Below, in pieces: positions 11,367 through 20,243 of a DNA stretch of 64,000 bases (within the stretch, counting starts at the first letter, position 1; the number at the start of each line of letters is the position of its first letter). The stretch is taken from positions 301,661 to 365,660 of the forward strand of contig JOAZ01000002.1 in the NCBI GenBank assembly GCA_000720535.1, given 5' to 3'. Below the pieces are notes generated by a model. That model searched no databases, was not told where the DNA came from, and saw only the letters and a program-made list of their open reading frames with translations. Source of the DNA: Streptomyces halstedii (GTDB lineage: Bacteria > Actinomycetota > Actinomycetes > Streptomycetales > Streptomycetaceae). A program made the position numbers and the translations under genes.

Positions 11367-12632
11367 ATGCGCCGCCGACTGATCAATTCCACGCTCGCCG
11401 TGGTGCTCGTGGTGATCGCCGTCTTCGGCGTCTCCCTCGTCATCGTGGAGTCCCGCACCATCAGCAACAGCGCCCAGGAGAGCGTCGACTCGGAAGCGCT
11501 GCGCCTGATCAGTGTCGTGGAGAGCCGGTTGCTCGGCGCCGAGCGGATCACCCCCGACGTGCTGGCCGAGCAGGTCGACGACAACCGCTACGCACGGGTC
11601 GAGATCCCCGGCCGGCCCCCCATCGAGGTCGGCGAGCGCCCCACGGACAGCGTCATCCGCAGTACGGAGGTGGGGGAGCAGGACGAACGGGTCACCGTCG
11701 AGGAGTCCGGCTCCGCCGTCACCCGCGAGGTCGGCCGGACCCTGCTGATCATCGGGGCGGTGGCCCTGCTGGCGATCATCTCCGCCGTCCTCCTGGCCGT
11801 GCGCCAGGCCAACCGGCTCACCTCGCCCCTCATCGACCTCGCCGAGACCGCCGAACGCCTGGGCTCCGGCGACCCCCGCCCCCGGCACAAGCGGTACGGG
11901 GTGACCGAGCTGGACCGGGTCGCCGACGTGCTGGACGCCTCCGCCGAGCGGATCGCCCGGATGCTGACCGCCGAACGCCGCCTCGCCGCGGACGCCTCGC
12001 ACCAGCTCCGCACCCCGCTGACCGCGCTCTCCATGCGGATCGAGGAGATCTCCGTCACCGACGACCCGGAGACGGTGAAGGAGGAGGCGAGCATCGCGCT
12101 CACCCAGGTCGAGCGGCTCACCGACGTCGTGGAGCGCCTGCTGACCAACGCCAGGGACGCGCGCACCGGCTCCGCCGTCGTCTTCGACCTCGACGAGGTG
12201 GTCAAACAGCAGCTGGAGGAGTGGCGCCCGGCCTACCGCAGCGCGGGCCGTGCCGTGGTGTGCTCCGGCAAACAGGGGCTCCAGGCCGTCGGTACGCCCG
12301 GCGCGGTCGCCCAGGTGCTCGCCGCGCTGATCGAGAACTCCCTGATGCACGGCGGCGGCACGGTCGCCCTGCGCACCAGGGTCACCGGCAACCAGGTGGT
12401 CGTCGAGGTGACGGACGAGGGGCCCGGCGTGCCCGCCGACCTCGGGGCGCGGATCTTCGAGCGGACCATCAGCGGACGCAACTCCACCGGCATCGGCCTC
12501 GCCGTGGCCCGGGACCTCGCCGAGGCGGACGGCGGACGGCTCGAACTGCTCCAGCAGCAGCCCCCGGTCTTCGCCCTCTTCCTCAGCCGGATCGCACCGG
12601 CCCGCAAGGAACCGGAGCGGCCGGTGCGCTGA
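11367..12632 (+). CDS. Sensor histidine kinase
   Basis: 421-residue membrane kinase paired with the preceding regulator. It has TM1 at residues ~6-27, an extracytoplasmic sensor loop of ~100 residues, TM2 at ~127-148, a HAMP linker, a HisKA domain with H212 in DASHQLRTPLTALSMRIEE, and an HATPase domain with ENSLMHGGG (N box), DEGPGVP (G1) and RNSTGIGLAVARDL (G2). The sensor loop is short and acidic with no recognisable fold, so the signal is unknown. Confidence 0.93.
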   Translation: MRRRLINSTLAVVLVVIAVFGVSLVIVESRTISNSAQESVDSEALRLISVVESRLLGAERITPDVLAEQVDDNRYARVEIPGRPPIEVGERPTDSVIRSTEVGEQDERVTVEESGSAVTREVGRTLLIIGAVALLAIISAVLLAVRQANRLTSPLIDLAETAERLGSGDPRPRHKRYGVTELDRVADVLDASAERIARMLTAERRLAADASHQLRTPLTALSMRIEEISVTDDPETVKEEASIALTQVERLTDVVERLLTNARDARTGSAVVFDLDEVVKQQLEEWRPAYRSAGRAVVCSGKQGLQAVGTPGAVAQVLAALIENSLMHGGGTVALRTRVTGNQVVVEVTDEGPGVPADLGARIFERTISGRNSTGIGLAVARDLAEADGGRLELLQQQPPVFALFLSRIAPARKEPERPVR

Positions 12633-12659
12633 GTCGCCGGCCACCGGGGGCGGGCCCGC

Positions 12660-13181
12660 TCAGCGCGGCACGGGCCCCGGGGCGGTCACGTCGTCGGCGG
12701 GTCGTCGCGGCTCCAGAAACCGTTCCGTGCTGAGCACGGCCTCCTGGGCGGGCAGCGTCTTGAAGACCCAGGTGCGGTACGACCAGAAGCGGAAGAGGGT
12801 CGCGACCGAGATGCCGACGACCTTGAAGACGTTGCTCTGGACCGGGCTGTTCCACCCGAAGCCGTACGTCGCCAGGTACAGCACGCCCGTCTCGATCACC
12901 GCGCCCGCCGCGCTGAACAGCAGGAAGAGCGTCAGCTCACGGGTCCGGCCGCTCTTGTCGCGGTCCCGGTAGGTCCAGTAGCGGAAGCCGACGTAGTTGA
13001 AGAGGATCGCGACGACCGTCCCCATCAGCCCGGCCCGCACCACCGGAATGTCCGTGGTGCGCCAGATCAGGTTGGAGACGGCGATGTTCACGACCAGTCC
13101 GAGGGCGCCGACCGCGCCGAACTTGGCGACCTCCCGGGCCAGCAGATCAAGCCGGGCCCGCAACGCGCCCCGTTCGCTCAT
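12660..13181 (-). CDS. GtrA-family membrane protein
   Basis: 173-residue protein with four predicted transmembrane helices, beginning at FGAVGALGLVVNIAVSNLIW. It has the family segments FNYVGFRYWTYRD and FRFWSYRTWVF. GtrA proteins are thought to move lipid-linked sugars across the membrane or assist such steps in surface-polysaccharide assembly. It converges on the histidine kinase gene and is divergent from purK. A neighbouring UDP-glucose dehydrogenase and later envelope genes fit such a role, but the substrate is unknown. Confidence 0.88.
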   Translation of the reverse strand: MSERGALRARLDLLAREVAKFGAVGALGLVVNIAVSNLIWRTTDIPVVRAGLMGTVVAILFNYVGFRYWTYRDRDKSGRTRELTLFLLFSAAGAVIETGVLYLATYGFGWNSPVQSNVFKVVGISVATLFRFWSYRTWVFKTLPAQEAVLSTERFLEPRRPADDVTAPGPVPR

Positions 13182-13312
13182 GGTGATCGCTCGCCCCGTC
13201 CGCTCGGTGTCGTCAACCCGCCCATGCTAACCAGCCCACACGTGTGATGCCCGTGATCCGCGGTGCGCATGGGCGGCGGGAGAGGCCGTCCGGGGAGCGG
13301 CCGCGGGCCCGA

Positions 13313-13318
13313 TACCCT
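13313..13318 (+). promoter_or_regulatory. Candidate leaderless -10 box of purK
   Basis: TACCCT ends 7 bases before the GTG at 13325, the same geometry as for the response regulator at 10648. No ribosome binding site precedes the GTG, supporting a leaderless transcript. Confidence 0.5.
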
Positions 13319-13324
13319 GGAACG

Positions 13325-14464
13325 GTGACGTTTCCGGTAGTCGGCATGGTCGGCGGGGGTCAGCTCGCCCGTATGACCCACGAGGCGGGTATCCCCCTCG
13401 GCCTCAGGTTCAAGCTCCTCAGTGACACCCCGCAGGACTCGGCGGCCCAGGTGGTGAGCGAAGTCGTCGTCGGCGACTACCGCGACCTGGACACGCTGCG
13501 CGACTTCGCGCGCGGCTGCGACGTGATCACCTTCGACCACGAGCACGTGCCCACCGAGCACCTGCGCGCCCTGGAGGCGGAGGGCATCCCCGTCCGTCCG
13601 GGCCCCGACGCCCTGGTGCACGCCCAGGACAAGGGGGTGATGCGCGCCAGGCTCACCGCGATCGGCGCCCCCTGCCCCCGCCACCGCGTCGTCGCCGACC
13701 CGGCAGACGCCGCCGCCTTCGCCGAGGAGGTGGGGGGCTTCCCCGTCGTCCTCAAGACGGTCCGGGGCGGCTACGACGGCAAGGGCGTCTGGGTGGTCCG
13801 CTCCGAGGCGGACGCGGCCGAGCCCTTCCGGGCCGGTGTGCCGGTGCTGGCCGAGGAGAAGGTCGACTTCGTACGGGAGCTGGCGGCGAACATCGTCCGC
13901 TCCCCGCACGGCCAGGCCGTCGCCTACCCCGTCGTCGAGTCGATCCAGGTCGACGGCGTCTGCGACACGGTCATCGCCCCGGCCCCTGAGCTGGACGAGC
14001 AGCTCGCCGGCGAGGCCCAGCAGCTCGCCCTGCGGATCGCCGCCGAGCTGGGCGTGGTCGGACACCTCGCCGTCGAGCTGTTCGAGACCCGGGACGGCCG
14101 CATCCTGGTCAACGAGCTGGCCATGCGCCCGCACAACTCCGGGCACTGGACCCAGGACGGCGCGATCACCTCGCAGTTCGCCAACCACGTACGGGCGGTC
14201 CTGGACCTCCCGCTCGGCGACCCGCGCCCCCGCGCCCCCTGGACGGTCATGTGCAACGTCCTGGGCGGCGACTTCCCGGACATGTACCAGGCCTATCTGC
14301 ACTGCATGGCCCGCGACCCGCAGCTCAAGATCCACATGTACGGAAAGGACGTGAAGCCCGGCCGCAAGGTCGGCCACGTCAACACCTACGGCGACGACCT
14401 GGCGGACGTGCGGGAGCGCGCCCGGCACGCGGCCGACTACCTGCGAGGAACGATCACCGAATGA
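13325..14464 (+). CDS. purK: 5-(carboxyamino)imidazole ribonucleotide synthase
   Basis: ATP-grasp enzyme (379 residues) that carboxylates AIR to N5-CAIR in purine synthesis. Motifs: [12 protein letters not shown] at the N terminus, [20 protein letters not shown] near residue 140, and [17 protein letters not shown] near residue 265. Start GTG at 13325 is set by the leaderless -10 and by homology beginning right after it; the upstream in-frame ATG adds an Arg-rich leader. The last codon and stop overlap purE by 4 bases (ATGA). Confidence 0.96.
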   Translation: MTFPVVGMVGGGQLARMTHEAGIPLGLRFKLLSDTPQDSAAQVVSEVVVGDYRDLDTLRDFARGCDVITFDHEHVPTEHLRALEAEGIPVRPGPDALVHAQDKGVMRARLTAIGAPCPRHRVVADPADAAAFAEEVGGFPVVLKTVRGGYDGKGVWVVRSEADAAEPFRAGVPVLAEEKVDFVRELAANIVRSPHGQAVAYPVVESIQVDGVCDTVIAPAPELDEQLAGEAQQLALRIAAELGVVGHLAVELFETRDGRILVNELAMRPHNSGHWTQDGAITSQFANHVRAVLDLPLGDPRPRAPWTVMCNVLGGDFPDMYQAYLHCMARDPQLKIHMYGKDVKPGRKVGHVNTYGDDLADVRERARHAADYLRGTITE

Positions 14465-14997
14465 CCGCACCCGGCTCCGCCCCCGTCATCGGCATCGTCA
14501 TGGGCTCGGACTCCGACTGGCCCGTGATGGAAGCGGCCGCCAAGGCCCTCGACGAGTTCGAGATCCCCTACGAGGTGGACGTCGTCTCCGCCCACCGCAT
14601 GCCGCACGAGATGATCGCGTACGGCGAGGAGGCGGCCGGCCGCGGTCTCAAGGCGGTCATCGCGGGGGCGGGGGGCGCGGCCCACCTGCCCGGCATGCTC
14701 GCCTCGGTCACCCCGCTGCCCGTCATCGGTGTCCCGGTGCCGCTGAAGTACCTGGACGGCATGGACAGTCTGCTCTCCATCGTCCAGATGCCGGCCGGGG
14801 TGCCCGTGGCCACCGTCTCGGTCGGCGGCGCGCGCAACGCGGGCCTGCTCGCCGCCCGGATCCTCGCCGCCCACGACAGCGCCCTGCTGGAGCGGATGAA
14901 GGAGTTCCAGCAGGAGCTGAACGACCAGGCGACGGAGAAGGGCAAACGGCTGCGCGCCAGGACCCAGGGTGCGGACTCCTTCGGATTCGGGAAGTAG
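14461..14997 (+). CDS. purE: 5-(carboxyamino)imidazole ribonucleotide mutase
   Basis: Class I PurE (178 residues) converting N5-CAIR to CAIR, working directly after PurK. It shows [13 protein letters not shown], the catalytic SAHRMPHEM near residue 44, [12 protein letters not shown] and the C-terminal [11 protein letters not shown]. The ATG is coupled to the purK stop (ATGA). The C-terminal ~20 residues are charged and variable. A dipeptidase gene follows after 6 bases, probably in the same transcript. Confidence 0.97.
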   Translation: MTAPGSAPVIGIVMGSDSDWPVMEAAAKALDEFEIPYEVDVVSAHRMPHEMIAYGEEAAGRGLKAVIAGAGGAAHLPGMLASVTPLPVIGVPVPLKYLDGMDSLLSIVQMPAGVPVATVSVGGARNAGLLAARILAAHDSALLERMKEFQQELNDQATEKGKRLRARTQGADSFGFGK

Positions 14998-15003
14998 GCC
15001 CCC

Positions 15004-16197
15004 ATGGACAACCTGGACCGCGCCCGGCTGCTCCTCGCCGACCACCCCGTCGTGGACGGCCACAACGACCTCCCCTGGGCGCTGCGCGAGCAGGTCGGTT
15101 ACGACCTCGACGCCCGCGACATCGCCGTGGACCAGAGCGCCGCCCTGCACACCGACATCCCGCGGCTGCGCGCCGGTGGTGTGGGGGCGCAGTTCTGGTC
15201 CGTGTACGTCGCCACCGAACTGGCCGGTGACGACGCGGTCAGCGCCACGCTGGAGCAGATCGACGTGGTCGCCGAACTGCTCGCCCGCCACCCGGCGGAC
15301 CTGCGGCGCGCCCTGACCGCCGACGACATGGAGCGGGCCCGCGCCGAAGGCCGTATCGCCTCCCTGATGGGGGCCGAGGGCGGCCACTCCATCAACAACT
15401 CGCTGGGCACCCTGCGGGCCCTGTACACCCTCGGCGTCCGCTACATGACGCTGACGCACAACGACAACACCGACTGGGCGGACTCGGCGACCGACACCCC
15501 GGGCGTCGGTGGCCTCTCGGAGTTCGGCCGCGAGGTCGTACGCGAGATGAACCGCGTCGGCATGCTGGTGGACCTGTCCCATGTGGCGGCCACGACGATG
15601 CGCGACGCGCTCGCCACCTCCGTCGCGCCGGTGATCTTCTCGCACTCCTCGGCCCGCGCGGTCTGCGACCACCCGCGCAACATCCCCGACGACGTGCTGC
15701 GGATGCTCGCGGCCAACGGCGGGGTGGCCATGGCGACCTTCGTACCGAAGTTCGTGCTGCCGGAAGCGGTCGAGTGGACCCTGGCCGCCGACCGCAACAT
15801 GCGCGAGCACGGTCTGCACCACCTCGACACCACACCGGCCGCGATGCGCGTCCACGCGGACTTCGAGGCGGCCCACCCGCGTCCGGTCGCCACCGTCGCG
15901 ACGATCGCCGACCACCTCGGCCACCTGCGCGAGATGGCCGGCATCGACCACATCGGCATCGGCGGCGACTACGACGGCACCGCGTTCCTCCCGGCCGGTC
16001 TGGAGGACGTCTCGGGCTACCCGAACCTGATCGCGGAACTGCTCTCACGCGGCTGGTCGGACGCCGACCTGGCCAAGCTGACCTGGCAGAACGCGGTACG
16101 GGTGCTGCGCGACGCGGAAGCGGTCTCCCGCGAGCTGAGTGCCGTACGGGGCCCGTCGCACGCCACGATCGAGGCGCTGGACGGCCCGGCGGTCTGA
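15004..16197 (+). CDS. Membrane-dipeptidase-type (M19) dipeptidase
   Basis: 397-residue zinc dipeptidase of the renal dipeptidase family. Visible metal/active-site elements are DGHNDLPW at ~residue 20, MGAEGGHS at ~120, VDLSHVA at ~180, [17 protein letters not shown] at ~200 and IGGDYDG at ~320. It has no signal peptide, so it is probably cytosolic and cleaves dipeptides, perhaps from the POT transporter or wall turnover. It is separated from purE by 6 bases and ends at the terminator at 16211. Confidence 0.92.
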   Translation: MDNLDRARLLLADHPVVDGHNDLPWALREQVGYDLDARDIAVDQSAALHTDIPRLRAGGVGAQFWSVYVATELAGDDAVSATLEQIDVVAELLARHPADLRRALTADDMERARAEGRIASLMGAEGGHSINNSLGTLRALYTLGVRYMTLTHNDNTDWADSATDTPGVGGLSEFGREVVREMNRVGMLVDLSHVAATTMRDALATSVAPVIFSHSSARAVCDHPRNIPDDVLRMLAANGGVAMATFVPKFVLPEAVEWTLAADRNMREHGLHHLDTTPAAMRVHADFEAAHPRPVATVATIADHLGHLREMAGIDHIGIGGDYDGTAFLPAGLEDVSGYPNLIAELLSRGWSDADLAKLTWQNAVRVLRDAEAVSRELSAVRGPSHATIEALDGPAV

Positions 16198-16210
16198 CCC
16201 TCTGCGGTCC

Positions 16211-16243
16211 GGGTGGGGCGGCGGCGCGTCCGCCGCCCCACCC
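16211..16243. terminator. Bidirectional terminator, dipeptidase / UDP-glucose dehydrogenase
   Basis: Perfect 14-bp inverted repeat (16211-16224 with 16230-16243), 5-base loop CGCGT, between two convergent genes. Confidence 0.85.
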
Positions 16244-16259
16244 GGCCCCCGGGGCGCGC

Positions 16260-17603
16260 TCAGGCCTTCGGGCGGCCCATCGCCCGGTAGGTCCAGCCCG
16301 CCGCACGCCACACCGCCGGGTCCAGCGCGTTGCGGCCGTCCAGGACGATCCGGCGCCCGGCGGCCTCGCCCAGGGCCTCCACGTCCAGCTCGCGGAACTC
16401 CCGCCACTCCGTCAGGTGCAGCACCACGTCCGCCCCGCGCACCGCGTCCAGGGCGGTGTCCGCGTAGGCGAGGGTCGGGAAGAGCCGCCGGGCGTTGTCC
16501 ATGCCCTTCGGGTCGAAGACGGTGACCTGGGCGCCCTGGAGGTGGATCTGGCCCGCCACGTTCAGCGCCGGCGAGTCGCGTACGTCGTCCGAGTCCGGCT
16601 TGAAGGACGCGCCCAGCACCGCCACCCGCTTGCCGAGGAAGGACCCACCGCCCACGGCCTCGCGGGCCAGCTCCACCATGTGCCCGCGGCGGCGCATGTT
16701 GATCGAGTCGACCTCGCGCAGGAAGGTCAGCGCCTGGTCGGCGCCCAGTTCCCCGGCCCGCGCCATGAACGCCCGGATGTCCTTGGGCAGGCAGCCCCCG
16801 CCGAAGCCGACCCCGGCCCGCAGGAACTTCTTCCCGATGCGCTCGTCGTGGCCCAGCGCCTCCGCCAGCTTCACCACGTCGCCGTCGGCGGCCTCGCAGA
16901 CCTCCGCCATGGCGTTGATGAAGGAGATCTTGGTCGCGAGGAAGGAGTTCGCGGAGGTCTTCACCAGTTCCGCCGTCGGGAAGTCCGTCACCACGAAGGG
17001 CGAGCCCTCACCCAGCGGTTTCGCGTAGACCTCGCGCAGCAGCTTCTCGGCCCGCTCGCTGCGCACACCGACCACGATCCGGTCCGGGTGCAGGGTGTCG
17101 TCCACGGCGAAGCCCTCGCGGAGGAACTCCGGGTTCCAGGCCAGCTCCACGTCGGCGCCCGCCGGGGCCAGCTCGGCCAGCCGGTCAGCGAGCCGGGCGG
17201 CGGAGCCCACCGGCACGGTGGACTTGCCGACCACCAGCGCGGGGCCGGTCAGCCGCGGGGCCAGCGACTCGAAGGCGCTGTCCACATAGCTCATGTCGCA
17301 GGCGTACTCGCCGTGCTTCTGCGGGGTGTTCACACAGACGAAGTGGACGTCACCGAAGGCCCCGACCTCCTCCCAGGAGGTGGTGAACCGCAGCCGTCCG
17401 GTGGAGCCCTCGATCCCGGCGACGTGCTTGCGCAGCAACTCCTCCAGACCCGGCTCGTACATCGGCACCCGGCCCGCCGAGAGCATCTCGACCTTCTCGG
17501 CCACCACGTCGAGACCCAGGACCTCGAACCCCAGTTCCGCCATGGCCGCGGCGTGGGTGGCGCCGAGGTAGCCGGTGCCGATCACAGTGATCCTGAGGGC
17601 CAT
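16260..17603 (-). CDS. UDP-glucose 6-dehydrogenase
   Basis: 447-residue NAD-dependent enzyme oxidising UDP-glucose to UDP-glucuronate, a precursor for envelope polysaccharides. The N-terminal Rossmann motif is VIGTGYLGATHAAAMAELG; the catalytic Cys lies in GVGFGGGCLPKDIRAF near residue 265; the C-terminal UDP-binding domain contains VAVLGASFKPDSDDVRDSPA. ATG at 17603 has AGGAG seven bases upstream. Monocistronic and divergent from the acyl-CoA dehydrogenase. Confidence 0.95.
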   Translation of the reverse strand: MALRITVIGTGYLGATHAAAMAELGFEVLGLDVVAEKVEMLSAGRVPMYEPGLEELLRKHVAGIEGSTGRLRFTTSWEEVGAFGDVHFVCVNTPQKHGEYACDMSYVDSAFESLAPRLTGPALVVGKSTVPVGSAARLADRLAELAPAGADVELAWNPEFLREGFAVDDTLHPDRIVVGVRSERAEKLLREVYAKPLGEGSPFVVTDFPTAELVKTSANSFLATKISFINAMAEVCEAADGDVVKLAEALGHDERIGKKFLRAGVGFGGGCLPKDIRAFMARAGELGADQALTFLREVDSINMRRRGHMVELAREAVGGGSFLGKRVAVLGASFKPDSDDVRDSPALNVAGQIHLQGAQVTVFDPKGMDNARRLFPTLAYADTALDAVRGADVVLHLTEWREFRELDVEALGEAAGRRIVLDGRNALDPAVWRAAGWTYRAMGRPKA

Positions 17604-17773
17604 GAGGTACTCCTGAACAGTGCGGACAAACGTGCGGGGCCGAGCATATCCGGGGCACGTGTGTCCCCTTCCGCGGCGGCCGCCGAGCGGGCGTCCACGG
17701 TGCCGCCGGGTCTGTCGGCAAGCTCACGCGTCCCGGCTGTATGCCACCGTGAGACCCGGCCACTAAAATTGGG

Positions 17774-17794
17774 TTACTTAACAGTAGTTAGCAT
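17774..17794. promoter_or_regulatory. AT-rich promoter/operator of the acyl-CoA dehydrogenase gene
   Basis: A short AT-rich stretch (TTACT-TAAC-AGTAG, 17774-17787, then TTAGCAT) stands out from its GC-rich surroundings just before the ribosome site. The imperfect dyad TTACT/AGTAG could bind a TetR-type regulator, but no regulator gene is adjacent. Evidence is composition and symmetry only. Confidence 0.3.
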
Positions 17795-17812
17795 CGTTGA
17801 GGAGTGAACGTC

Positions 17813-18970
17813 TTGGCGGGTTCGACCGATTTCGACCTGTACCGTCCGGCCGAGGAGCACGACATGCTCCGCGAGACGATCCGTTCGCTCGCCGAGGCGA
17901 AGATCGCCCCGTACGCCGCCGCGGTGGACGAGGAAGCACGCTTCCCGCAGGAAGCCCTGGACGCGCTGGTCGCCTCGGACCTGCACGCGGTCCACGTCCC
18001 GGAGGAGTACGGCGGCGCGGGCGCCGACGCGCTCGCGATGGTCATCGTGATCGAGGAGGTGGCCCGGGTCTGCGCGTCCTCCTCCCTGATCCCGGCCGTG
18101 AACAAGCTGGGCTCGCTGCCGGTGATCCTGTCCGGCTCCGAGGCGCTCAAGAAGAAGTACCTGGGCCCGCTCGCCAAGGGCGACGCGATGTTCTCGTACG
18201 CCCTCTCCGAGCCGGACGCCGGCTCCGACGCGGCCGGCATGAAGACCAAGGCCGTACGGGACGGTGACTTCTGGGTGCTCAACGGCGTGAAGCGCTGGAT
18301 CACCAACGCGGGCGTCTCCGACTACTACACGGTGATGGCCGTCACCGACCCGGACAAGCGCTCCAAGGGCATCTCGGCGTTCGTCGTGGAGAAGTCGGAC
18401 GAGGGCGTCTCCTTCGGCGCCCCGGAGAAGAAGCTCGGCATCAAGGGCTCCCCGACGCGCGAGGTCTACCTCGACAACGTCCGTATCCCCGCCGACCGCA
18501 TGATCGGCGAGGAGGGCACCGGCTTCGCCACGGCGATGAAGACCCTGGACCACACCCGCATCACCATCGCGGCCCAGGCCCTCGGCATCGCCCAGGGCGC
18601 CCTCGACTACGCCAAGGGCTACGTCAAGGAGCGCAAGCAGTTCGGCAAGCCGATCGCGGACTTCCAGGGCATCCAGTTCATGCTGGCCGACATGGCGATG
18701 AAGCTGGAGGCGGCCCGCCAGCTCACCTACGCGGCCGCCGCCAAGTCCGAGCGCGTGGACGGCGACCTGACCTTCTTCGGTGCCGCGGCCAAGTGCTTCG
18801 CCTCCGACGCCGCCATGGAGATCACCACGGACGCGGTCCAGCTGCTCGGCGGCTACGGCTACACCCGTGACTACCCGGTCGAGCGCATGATGCGCGACGC
18901 CAAGATCACGCAGATCTACGAGGGCACCAACCAGGTCCAGCGGATCGTCATGGCCCGCAACCTGCCGTAG
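17813..18970 (+). CDS. Acyl-CoA dehydrogenase
   Basis: 385-residue FAD-dependent acyl-CoA dehydrogenase introducing the alpha-beta double bond in fatty-acid or branched-chain acyl-CoA oxidation. It has FSYALSEPDAGSDAAGMKT at ~residue 125, KRWITNAGVSDYY, RKQFGKPIADFQGIQFMLADM and QLLGGYGYTRDYP. The catalytic Glu lies in IYEGTNQVQRIVMARNLP at the C terminus. I chose TTG at 17813 because GAGGAG (17799-17804) sits 8 bases before it; the in-frame GTG at 17804 overlaps that ribosome site. Substrate chain type cannot be told. Confidence 0.93.
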   Translation: MAGSTDFDLYRPAEEHDMLRETIRSLAEAKIAPYAAAVDEEARFPQEALDALVASDLHAVHVPEEYGGAGADALAMVIVIEEVARVCASSSLIPAVNKLGSLPVILSGSEALKKKYLGPLAKGDAMFSYALSEPDAGSDAAGMKTKAVRDGDFWVLNGVKRWITNAGVSDYYTVMAVTDPDKRSKGISAFVVEKSDEGVSFGAPEKKLGIKGSPTREVYLDNVRIPADRMIGEEGTGFATAMKTLDHTRITIAAQALGIAQGALDYAKGYVKERKQFGKPIADFQGIQFMLADMAMKLEAARQLTYAAAAKSERVDGDLTFFGAAAKCFASDAAMEITTDAVQLLGGYGYTRDYPVERMMRDAKITQIYEGTNQVQRIVMARNLP

Positions 18971-18987
18971 CGAAGCCTTCCCAGGTC

Positions 18988-19036
18988 AGCGGCCCGGAGG
19001 GGCCGGCCGGCGGTGATCCGGTCCCTCCGGGCCGCT
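18988..19036. terminator. Hairpin between acyl-CoA dehydrogenase and the accessory island
   Basis: Perfect 14-bp inverted repeat (18988-19001 with 19023-19036), 21-base loop, at a convergent junction. Confidence 0.7.
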
Positions 19037-19041
19037 CCCGT

Positions 19042-19533
19042 TCACCCGGGACGCCCGGACGCTGCCTCCCCCACGGGACAGACCAGGTCCGGACCGGAAC
19101 GGTTCGGGGAACAGGTGACGAGGGCGACCGAATGGAAGACGGTTCCCCTCAGGTAGTGCCCCAGGGACACGTCCCCGCCCCAGGCCAGCCGTTCCACCGC
19201 GGCCTTCACCAGAAGCACCAGCCGAGTCACCTCCCTGTCCGCCTCCCCCGCGAACCGGGGTGCGAACTCGGCCAGCTGGAGGCCGAGCCACTCCCCGGCT
19301 TCCTTCGGCTCCTCCCATGTGCCCCGCACCATGGAGGCCGGTTTCATCAGCCAATGAGCTGTCTGGACCGGAGGAACGCCCGTCGCCGGGAAGTCCGCCA
19401 CCGCGTTGCGGTAGCGCTCCCTCAACGCCTCCTCGGCTCCCACGGGCGGGGCGTGCTCCAGCGGCGGCCGCCGGATGCTCTCGTTGTCGAACACCTTCTT
19501 CTCCCCGACCCATGCGTAACCGTGGTGGTGCAC
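19042..19533 (-). CDS. Hypothetical protein, 163 residues
   Basis: Not recognised. Soluble, mixed-charge, Trp-rich protein with the segments HGYAWVGEKKVFDNES at the N terminus, a TAHWLMKPASMVRGTW block mid-protein, and RLAWGGDVSLGHYLRG. No signal peptide or membrane segment. ATG at 19533 is followed by in-register coding-like codon use. It is the last gene of the lower-GC island and is separated from the DUF397 gene by a 12-bp hairpin, so it may be transcribed separately. Function unknown. Confidence 0.65.
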   Translation of the reverse strand: MHHHGYAWVGEKKVFDNESIRRPPLEHAPPVGAEEALRERYRNAVADFPATGVPPVQTAHWLMKPASMVRGTWEEPKEAGEWLGLQLAEFAPRFAGEADREVTRLVLLVKAAVERLAWGGDVSLGHYLRGTVFHSVALVTCSPNRSGPDLVCPVGEAASGRPG

Positions 19534-19557
19534 TGCCGCTCCGTTTCGAGGAAGGGC

Positions 19558-19590
19558 GACGGCCCGCCCCCGGTGTGTGGGCGGGCCGTC
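19558..19590 (-). terminator. Hairpin after the DUF397 gene
   Basis: Perfect 12-bp inverted repeat (19558-19569 with 19579-19590), 9-base loop, downstream of the DUF397 stop and upstream of the 163-residue ORF. It probably ends the island operon. Confidence 0.7.
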
Positions 19591-19609
19591 AGTAGGTGGT
19601 GCTCAGGGA

Positions 19610-19834
19610 TCAGGCGGAGAGGTCGAACCGTGCGGGGTCGATGCCCGCCGCGCCCAGCTCCGCCGTGGTGAACCGCAGCGGCTCGGCGTCCGGCCGCTTG
19701 CTGTCACCCACGGCCCACGCGTCCGGGCCGATCCTGGCGAGCGTCACGCACGCCTCGCCGTCCGGGTGCGTGCTGCCGCCGCATGCCTTCGAGAACTCGG
19801 CTCCCTCGATGGGGAGCCCGTACAGGTCGGTCAT
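19610..19834 (-). CDS. DUF397 domain protein
   Basis: 74-residue protein matching the DUF397 pattern: FSKACGG near the start, a CV pair, WAVGDSKRPDA (family consensus V.DSK.PDG) and PLRFTTAEL. DUF397 proteins are small partners encoded beside WhiJ/XRE-DUF5753 regulators throughout Streptomyces and are proposed to act with them in developmental control. ATG at 19834 has AAGGG upstream; the 57-residue upstream extension of the frame is Arg/Pro-rich and unsupported. Last gene of the operon before the hairpin at 19558. Confidence 0.8.
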   Translation of the reverse strand: MTDLYGLPIEGAEFSKACGGSTHPDGEACVTLARIGPDAWAVGDSKRPDAEPLRFTTAELGAAGIDPARFDLSA

Positions 19835-20001
19835 CGTCGTGCCCTTCCTGATCTTCCGTACGGCCGGACGAGGCCGACCGTCCCCCGCCCGCGACGGGCG
19901 GAAGTCCTCAACGGGTGCCTTGGCTTCCGGGGGTCCGAAGCCGTGGCGCATGTGAGGCACGGCACCGCGCGCACACACGCGCGGCGGCCGCCCTGAGCGC
20001 T

Positions 20002-20211
20002 TCACGCGTGTGCCTCCACCTGGTGGCGACGAAGCCTCACGTCGCAGTCCGAGACCCCGCTGTGGTTCCCTGTGGATCGCGCGTTTTCACGAGAGACGGA
20101 CAGGGAGAGGCAGGCACGGCAACCAGGCTCGGGAGACGGCTCGCTCAGCCCCTCCAACAGGCTGATGGCCGGTGTGCTCGTCTCTGAATCGGTTCTCTCT
20201 TCGCTCTCCAT
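20002..20211 (-). CDS. Small conserved actinomycete protein, 69 residues
   Basis: The C-terminal part (CRACLSLSV..., then VSDCDVRLRRHQ) resembles a family of short Streptomyces proteins of the type C-x2-C...A..G(D/N)xSxVTDxNVRLRRH, which often sit next to XRE and DUF397 genes. This is from memory, not a search. The N terminus is Ser/Glu/Thr-rich. It starts 32 bases after the XRE stop codon on the same strand, consistent with one operon. The two cysteines could bind a metal. The ribosome site is weak, so the start is uncertain. Confidence 0.55.
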   Translation of the reverse strand: MESEERTDSETSTPAISLLEGLSEPSPEPGCRACLSLSVSRENARSTGNHSGVSDCDVRLRRHQVEAHA

Positions 20212-20243
20212 GCCGCTATTCTCGGTCGGCTCTGGGCGACTCT

